Assembly: GCA_037013685.1 (NCBI GenBank)
Contig: CM072892.1
Coordinates: 2,418,001-2,482,000, forward strand
Source: Acridotheres tristis
Lineage: Eukaryota > Chordata > Aves > Passeriformes > Sturnidae
Direction of reading: 5' to 3'
DNA length: 64,000 bases
Below, piece by piece: positions 24,301-33,300 of the stretch. The first letter of the stretch is position 1, and each line of letters begins with the position of its first letter. The position numbers and the translations under genes were made by a program. Below the pieces are notes generated by a model. It had not been told where the DNA came from, did no database searches, and saw only the letters and a list, made by a program, of their open reading frames with translations.

Positions 24301-27300
24301 GAGGGCACGGGGGCGAGCGGGCACCTCACCGTAGGTGCACTGGAAGCCGTCACCGGCGTAGCCAGGCCGGCAGCGGCAGGAGAAGGAGCCCGGGGTGTTG
24401 TAGCAGATGGCAGCCGGGTGACACGGGTTTTGGGCACACTCATCCACGTCTGTGCAGGGGGAAGATGGGATCAGCGGGGACAGGGACACCCCTGATGGGA
24501 TCAGCCGTGCTGGGGGGTCCCTCCCGTGCCCACCTTACCGGAGCAGTGGATGCCATCGCCGGTGTAGCCGGGCAGGCACTCGCAGGTGGCGCGGCCGTCA
24601 CCGCGGGACAGGCACCGCGCCCGGTCCCCCGGAGCGCAGGGGTGCCGCCCGTCCTCGCACGGGTCACTCGGCGGTGCCAGCGCTGTGGGGACACGAGAGG
24701 GGGTGGTCAGGGCATGTCCATGGGGCACAGGAGTTGGGGACACCCCGGTTTGGGGTCAGCACTTACGCACACACCCCTGCCCGTCCCCCGCCGGCCGGTG
24801 GCCACTGCGGCACTCGCAGCGAAAACTGCCCGGCACGTTCAGGCACACGGAGAAGGGACCGCACTGGCTCAGACCCTCGGCGCACTCGTCCACGTCTGGG
24901 GAAAGGAGGAGACACGGGGCACCCCGATGGTGGTGGGACACCCCCTTTTTCATGGTCTGACAGGGAATATCGTGCCCCACGCTGCCCATCCCATGTCTGT
25001 CACTGAACTTAATCAACTACAGAATTAACTTTTTAATCAGCTCAAAATAGAAGGGGAAAAAAGAACAAAATTGCTTTTGGTTAAGTCATCACTTTTGATA
25101 AAGAAGCATTTGTTCAAGGCACACCAATATTCTCGACCATCTGTGGTTTAAAACTTAGTTTCCTTCTCCTGAAATTGAGTAATCAGGTTGTTCACTTAAC
25201 CTGAGATTTTAGGAGAAAGAAACCTGTTCCTTATGTTGAAAGGCAGGATCCTTGAATTCCTCGCCAGCATCACTGTGCAGTGCAACTCACTGGCACTGGG
25301 CAGCTTCTTGTGGAAAGAGACTCCAGATTTGGAAGACAGATTTGCAATGTTAATTTTGGTGTGATAAGAAAGCAACAACGAAGATGGCTGGATTTACGAA
25401 ATGCAGGGATTATTTTTCCATGGCTTGTGCTCTTTTCCTTCTCTCCTTTTTTTAACCCCCTCCTCTTTTTCGCTTGCTCCTGGCACATTTCCCCAGAGAC
25501 CTCCAGCACCCTGCCTCACTTTCCCCCCACGATGCACCCCTATGCTTGGCGAGGTTCTGTGACATCCCAGCATCCCAAATACCAGTGAGCACCGTGGTGC
25601 CTGATGGGGGAGAGATTCCCCAGCTCCCCCCCAGCTCTCCCCCAGCCCTGCTGACCTCGGCAGCCCCGTCCATCCTGGCGGTACCCGGCCGTGCACTCGC
25701 ACGTGTACTCGGTGCCCACGCCGGGCTGGCAGCGCGCCGGCGCCTCGCACGCGTGGGTGCCATCGTGGCACGGGCTCACCACGGGGTTCTCGGCCTCATC
25801 TGCGGGCACAGAAGGATGTTGGGGGGAATAAAAGATGTGGGAGACACAGAGAGAGTGATCTCCACTTATATCCTGTGCTGCAGCACTGTTGTCCCATGCA
25901 GGGAACCACAGCCGTACCACCCAGTGCCACCCCTCAGCTCAAGCTGCTTGGAAAACTCCTCCTTTTTGGCTGGTTTTGGGCAAAGCCAGCACAAATCAGC
26001 TTTGGGAGATGGTGGCATCCCCGCTGGGGGCTGGCAGCCTGGATTAGGCACCTGGATTAGGAGTGGGTGCTTGTTGGAACCCTGGAAACTGGGAATTTTA
26101 GGCTGTGTTGACAGCTCATCCCCAAGAAAACACTGCTTTTGACCTGAGGCCGTGGAGAAGGCTTCCAAAATTGAGTGACAGAATTAGAATCACTGATGTG
26201 TAGTTTGAATAGAAGTGTGTAATATCACATGGTGGAGAACTTAGGATTTAAGGCTTTAGAATATAGCAATATAGAAATAGAAATAGAAATAGAAATAGAA
26301 ATAGAAATAGAAATAGAAATAGAAATAGAAATAGAAATAGAAATAGAAATAGAAATAGAAATAGAAATAGAAATAGAAATAGAAATAGAAATAGAAAGCA
26401 AGATGGAGGTTTTAGGGTGGAGGTGTCTTTCTTTTTCACCTTCTTCTTCATGGGTCTAGGTGGTACTTTTGTGATTGGATAGAAAAACCCGCATTGCGGG
26501 TCACGGGTGATTAGCTATTTAGTTAAAAATAAAAATAATTTAGGTGTTCATTCTTAATTGGACCATTAGGCCTTAAAAGACCTTGTCGAGAAAGACAAGC
26601 CTCCATTTTTATCTTGTTAGCCAGAAGCGCTGCAGAACCCACTGCAACACAGGCGAGAATTAATAAGCGCCTAAGCCCGAAGAAGAGATTCCACCTCCCG
26701 CGTTCGACCCCAACCGTGGGGCAGAGAAGGAAAAGAAGCCGAAAGGCGATGGGTTCTGGTCTCACCTCGTGCTGGGCCGACTCGGGCGGCCAGGGCGTAG
26801 CGCAGGACGTGCTCGTGGCCATCGAAGAGGGCGAAGGCGCGCGTCACCGAGAGCTGCTGCCGCGCCGGCGGCCGCGCGTGCGGGCACCCCGAGAAGGAGA
26901 TGTTCTGGCGCAGGCGGTAGGACAAGGTCTGGTTGGCAGTGCCCGCCACCACCACGTATTCCCGCTGGCCTGAGGATGTCACGGCTGCCGGGTGGCACGG
27001 GGAGAGCCGGGGGATGGGGGGAAAATGTGTCAGCATCGATGTGTCTCGGGTGTTTTTGGGGTATTCGAGGTGGGGCGTGTGAGGAGTTGAGGTGAGTACG
27101 GGTGTTACCTGAGCTGGAGTAGGAGTAGAGCTCCTGGTAGGGAGTGATGTGGACGGTGACGTTCTCTGGCAGGAATGGCACCTCACCCTGGATGTGTGTC
27201 CTGAGGCTTAAATAATTGTCCGGCCCCAGGCCCTCGGCTGTCTGAGTGACCTGGACCGTCTCCCCACCAGGGTAAAACGTCACCTCCAGGCTCTGGGTGA

Positions 27301-30300
27301 ATTCAGCACCTGGCCAGGAAAAGGGAACAGGCACCATTTGTAGGGACAACCCCAAAGCGTCCTTCCCATGAGGGGTCACAGAGAGACGGGAGAGAGAGAT
27401 TGGCAAATTCCCAGAGCTTCCCTGACCCCCTGACCACCCACCCCGAGGAGCCACACCCCAAATCCCCTCTCACCCGTGATGCTGAAGCCGTTCTCAGAGC
27501 CAGGCTCCTCCAGGGCGAAGAGCCACGCGAAGAGCCCCCCGATGGGCAGCAGGGGCAGCAGGGCACGGGCAGCGGGCTGGGGCACCCCGCTGATGGCCGT
27601 GTAGGCTCTGCCGTCGCTGCCCACGATGTAGGCGTGCAGATCCACGTCCTGGAAGCGGACGGACGCCCGGCCCACCCTCAGGCTCCCGCTCACCTTCCCG
27701 TTGAGGCGATGCACGGCCCCTGGGTGGGGAGATGGGCACTCCTGGCAGCGGCCACCCCGGCACACGGGCTGCCCGTCCCCGCCGCCCGCCCCCCGTACCT
27801 TCGGGCAGGCACTGCCGCCCGTTCCCGTAGAAGGTGGCCCGGCAGTGGCAGCAGAAGCCGGCGGCGTAGTCGGTGCAGAAGGCGTGAGGGGAGCAGCGCC
27901 CGTGGTGCTGGGCACACGTCTCCTTGCTGGCTGCGCTGTAGGTGAACACTGGGGACGGAGGGGAAAGGGTGGGGACACAGTGACAAAGCCACCTTTCACG
28001 GGGTGGTGGGTGTTTTGACTTCTTGGCCCCAAAAACACCGCCTGGAAAGGAGCCAGCTGGCAGTGGCAGTTCCCAAGAGAGTCACCCGGGATGCAGAGGG
28101 TTTGGAACCTGTTGCCTGACTTCAGGCAGATCTGACAGAGGGCAGGAGATCAAATTCCTGAGGGTATTTTGGGGAGACAGTTGGCTGGGGACGGGGCTCT
28201 GCTCCCCCGGGCACGTGCCACGGCGGCCCCACAGCTGGCTGGGTGGCCGGGAGGGTGGCAATGCCAACTGTGACCTGTCCCCTGAGCATCCCACCCCATC
28301 CCACGCTCCAGGCCTCCTGCCTTTTCCCTTGGCAAGCCCAGCAGGCAGGGCTGCGTGGCTCCTCAGCAGCAGGACTGGGCTGAGAGCAGGAGCTGCAAGG
28401 GCAGCAGCTTTGCAGGAGCAGCTCCTCCAGCACCAGACGGGGTGAACTTCCAGCCAGGAGCTTTTTTTTTAGGGAGCCACCCCCACTGGGTCACTGTCCC
28501 CACTGGGTCATCACCCCGTGGGGTCATGGCAGGGGCTGTGGCCGCTCACCATCAGGGTTGAAATGCACGTCCTCCTCCACGCCCACGCCGTGCTGGCCGG
28601 AGCTGTAGGAGGAGGGGTTGGCAGAGTGGCTCTGCCGGGTGCCACCGTCCCCACTGGGCTGCATCCAGTGACTCCGCTCCTGGGTGTCCCTCCTCCCTGC
28701 TGGGACAAAGCCCAGGAGCACCGGGGTGCCGGATCCGTGGCTGGGACGCTGAGCCATGGGTGTGTGGCTGGACAGTGGGTGGGGGTAGCTGGCAGTGCCA
28801 GGGTTGGGGTGCTCAGGGGGGCTCTGAGGCACAGCAGGAGCAGCTCCCTCGCCACCCCCCGGCTCCACCTGCTCGGCGCTGCCCACGTGGAAAACCCACA
28901 CGCCAGGAATTCCTGTGTTGCTCTCCCTGTGGACACAGCAGACATGAACATCATCACAGCCACGCTGGAAAAGCCACCCCAAAGGTGGCACCACCCAAAG
29001 AGCTCCTGTGCATGTGGGGCTGAGCCCCTGATGCAGCCCAGCACTCCCAGCTCACTCTCCAAATTTTTCCAGGTTCTAAAAGCCTCCAGGGCTGGGAGAA
29101 GGTGACCCTGTTCCCCCTGCCCACACCCACAGCCCCCCAGGTCCCACTCACCTCTCCAGGCTCCTCAGAGCCTGCTCACTGCTGGCCAGGCTGTGGAAGA
29201 GCCCGTCCCTTTTGGGATCATCACCATCCCCCCAGCTGAAGCCCACCCTGGCTGGCAGCTCCAGCTGGACGTTGTAGGACTCCTTGGGCCGTGTCCCCAG
29301 GAACTGGAGGCCACCACTGGGGTAGAGGAAGATGGTGTAGGTGTCCTCATCGTTGTAGGCTATGACTGCCTGGAAGGTGTTGAGCTGCCAAAGGGAGAGC
29401 GGCACGGATGGATGGCGATGGAGGGGCAGGAAAACAGCAAAGGAGTGAAGGAAGGGGAGCAGGGATGGGAGAGGCAGCCCCACACACACCACAGGGCATG
29501 GAAACACCCCAAAAGGGCCCTCCAACAGAGAGCACCTCCATGGAGCCAGACTGGGGGAGCTGGGAATGTTCACCTGGAGAGGAGAAGGCTCCAGGGAGAG
29601 CTCAGAGCCCCTTCCAGGACCTAAAGGGGCTCCAGGAGAGCTGGAGAGGGACTGGGGACAAGGGATGGAGGGACAGGACACAGGGAATGGCTTCCACTGC
29701 CAGAGGGCAGGGATGGATGGAGAAGGGATTAGTGGCTGGGAGGGTGAGGAGGGGCTGGGATGAAATTCCCAGAGAAGCTGTGGCTGCCCCTGGATCCCTG
29801 GAAGTGTCCAAAGCCAGCTTGGATGGGGCTTGGAGCAATCTGGGATAATGGAAGGTGTCCCTGCACGAGGCAGGAGGTGGAATGGATGTTCTTTAAGGTC
29901 TCTTCCAACCCAAACCATCCCATGATCAGCCTGGGGAAGAGCAGGAGCAGGGGCTGCTCATGCCCAGCCAAACCCCAAGTGCCACATCCTGGGAAGATGC
30001 TCTGGATCCTCCCAGAGGCTCATGGCACAGCCAGACCACTCCCTCGATGCAAGAGTGTCCCACGAGCATCCCTGGCCATGCAACCCTTGCCTCACTCCTG
30101 TCCTCCCATTGACAACCCCCCCCTGCTCCAGAGGAAAACCCACACCCCCCGCTTGTCCCTGAGAACAATTTTAGCTCGGTTTCCTCCGGAAAAAACATTC
30201 CCGTGCTCCCAGCTCCCCATACATCCCGCTATAGGCAGGCTGGCTGGCTGCCCTGCCAGCCCTGGGGCCGTGCCAGGCAGCGGCACCGCGGCCACAACCC

Positions 30301-33300
30301 ACGGATGGGGAGGGTCTGGAGCCAGCACAGGACAAACCAACCCCGCACAGCCCCTGCTCCTCCGGGAAACAGCTCCGAGCTGGGAGCAGCAGCCCTTCCC
30401 ACCGAGAGAAGGAAAAATGATTAAATCCCCAGTTTCGCCCCCTGGAGCAGCATAAGGAGGGTGAGGGTTCCCCCCACTCCCCCAGCTCTGATTTTGGGGC
30501 GCAGGGCCCCCCGGAGCATCGCTGGATTTCCTGGCAGCCCCGCGGGATATAAAGAGCCTTGTTGTGCCTGTCGCACACTCGGGCATTCAGAGACCCCGAA
30601 AAGGCGGCCAAAAAGCTGGAGGGGGGGTGAGGGGGGTGGAATAACCCCCCTGCCCCTGGGGCTGGATTCCTCCCCCACGCAGCCAAATCACAGCAGCAGC
30701 TGCAGGGCTCATTCAGCCTCGGGGTGGTGGCGAGGGGGGACACGCTGGGTGACATCGATGTGCTGGCACGGTGGGAGGAAGGGAAGGAGGGGGGGGGAAG
30801 CCCCCAGCAAAGGGCAAATTCCAGCCCAAAAGGGCAAGTTTTGCTCCTGCATAAGCAAGCTCAGCCTTGTCCCATTCTGCAGCCAGGGAAAATGTCACTG
30901 CAGGGACAAGGAGCATGTCCCAAGGATTTGGAGGGGACACGGCGCTGCCAGACCTCTCTCCCCAGCAGGAACCCCAAAGAGGGAGTCTGGGGATCCTCTG
31001 CTCCCCATCTTAACCCAGTTTTCTACTTTTGGGGCTCAAAAGGGATTAGCCGTGACTTTCCAGGGCAGGGGGAAAGGCTTTGGAGTCAATCCTGGTTCTG
31101 AGCAGCAGGAGGGCAGCGTTTCCATAAACACCACATTTGGTCAGGGAAAAAAAGTAGTGCTTGGGCAGTTTTTTAGCAGTTTTGGTGAAGGGGGAGCTCA
31201 GCAAAGCACAGGCACAAGCTGCACTTCAGGAGCTTTCCCTGGAGCTCCTCGTTTCCAAATGAGACCGGTTTTCGTTTTAAAGCCTGATCCAAACTTCTCA
31301 GAGAGGAAAAAAAAAAAAAACACAACGAGGAGAAAAGAAGAGGAGGCTGCATTTTCGAGGTCACTGTGAGGCCCCTGATGGCATCTCTTCAGCTGTTTTC
31401 CCAACTTTTAAATGAGAGGAAAAAATGTGCCTTGTCTCCTTCCAAACCTCAGCTTCTTGCCTTGCTTGGCTTCCCTCTCAGCAAGGCACTACTGAAGGGC
31501 TCTGGAGCAGGGGGGTGGCTCCTGGTGGTCCTTGGGGACCTGGTGGCTGCTGCTGGGTTTTGGGTGACAGCCCCTCACCCATCACCCAGCTCTGGGTGTC
31601 CATCACCAGCGTTTTCCTGGTGCAGCTCATCCTATCCAGTGAGTCTCTGCAGCTGGCGGAGTGTCACTGTCACCTCCTCAGCACGTCATCAGCCTGATGT
31701 GACAGCTCATGGCTCAGTGTTTTTGGGGACAGGAGCCTTATCAGCCCCGTGGGAGGAGAGCACAGGTCACTCCCCCCCCCCCGACCTGGCAGACCACCTA
31801 TGAGCTTGTTTTCCAGGCACAAGATCAGCCCACGGTGGAAATTCCAAAGCTGGTTCCTCACCAGTGTGACCAGCACAGGGGCAGAAGGAAGGAGCAGCCC
31901 TGAGCCACCAGTAAAGGTCAGGAGCACAATGGGTGACCTAAACCAGGGCCTCCCCCAGCTGCCCCCAGCCACCCTCTGCCTTGCAAAGCCAGAGCTGCCA
32001 GCACTGGAAAGCTCTGTCTGAAAAGAATCAGAATCATGGAATGGTTTGGGTTGAGGGGTTCTTAAAACTCATCCCGTTCCATTCCCATGGGACTCCATCC
32101 CAGGCTGCTCCAAGTCTCCTGTCCAACCTTGGACACTTCCAGGGATCCAGGGGCCGCCACAGCTTCTCTGGGCACCCTGTGCCAGGGCCTCACCACCCTC
32201 ACAGCCAAGAATTTCTTCCTAACATCTGATCCAAGCAATGTTCCATTCTCCCTTGTCCTGACACTCCATGTCCTTCTCCAAGCACCTCCAGCCATGAAGG
32301 CAACAGCTGAACCTCCTCTGGCCAACAGCCCCAGCACTGTCCCAGCTCTGAGCAGAGGGGGAAAGCTCCATGTTCCTCCTGGTGCTCACCCAAGGATGGA
32401 TGGATGGAGCCACCCTCCAGCTGCTCAGAAAGAAAAGATTCAGCGTTTTGGGTACCACACCAGAAAAACTCATCCTCCCGTGACACACAGGATGGGCATC
32501 CAAGCTCAGCCCCTTGGCCTCACCTTCGTGGAGGGCTCGGTGTCCTGGGAGAGCTCCTGGTAGGCGCCCACGTCCTCCCAGGTGGCAATGAAGGCATTGG
32601 TGGGCACGAAGGTGCCAGCAGAGCGGGGAAACCCGGCCTGGATGTATCCCACAGCCTGGTCCAGCACGTCCCGAGAGTCATCCTGCCGATAGTAGATGTT
32701 CCCTCTGTCCCCGGAGGTGTCGAGGTCGGCCAGGAAGGGGGCGATGACGGGGAAGTCTGTGGGGAAATCGTCATCCACGTACTGGGTCTCCCTGGGGAAA
32801 TCCTGGGTGGAGATGACCCCGTTGGTCCCCACCTGCAGGGAAAGCGGTGCAGGGAGCTCAGGAGCTGCAGAGGTGCCACCACTGCTGCTCCCCTTGCCCT
32901 GTCCCCCCCTCCTCGGGGCAATGAGAGCCCCGGGGCCGCGTGGCCCCATCCGGCCGGGCAGAAAACAAAGACCTCGGGCTTCTCCATCCTCCAGGGAGCT
33001 GCAGCTCAGGGGCCATCCCAGCTGCAGCCGGAACAGCTGCGGAGGAGAAAGCCCTCTTGTTCCTCCGCAGCCGGAGGCACCGGGCAGGACACCGCGGGAA
33101 GGGGGAAATGCATGGATGGATGGATAGGGGAAAAACACGTGCAGTGGGACAGCGAAGGTGCACATGGAGGGACAGGGGCGGGCAGGAGGAGGAGGAGGGG
33201 GTGTAAAGGCAGGGGAGGAAGGGGGGGAGTGGGAGTGGATGGAAAGACGGAGGGGTGAGAAGCCAGAAGGAAGGAGGGATGGTGGGGCAGAGGGATGGAG

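Noticed and set aside
26067..26773. GTGCT on both sides of LTR-like copy 2 as a target-site duplication
   Set aside because: The right copy (26769-26773) lies inside coding exon 8 and the element lacks a CA end there; probably chance.
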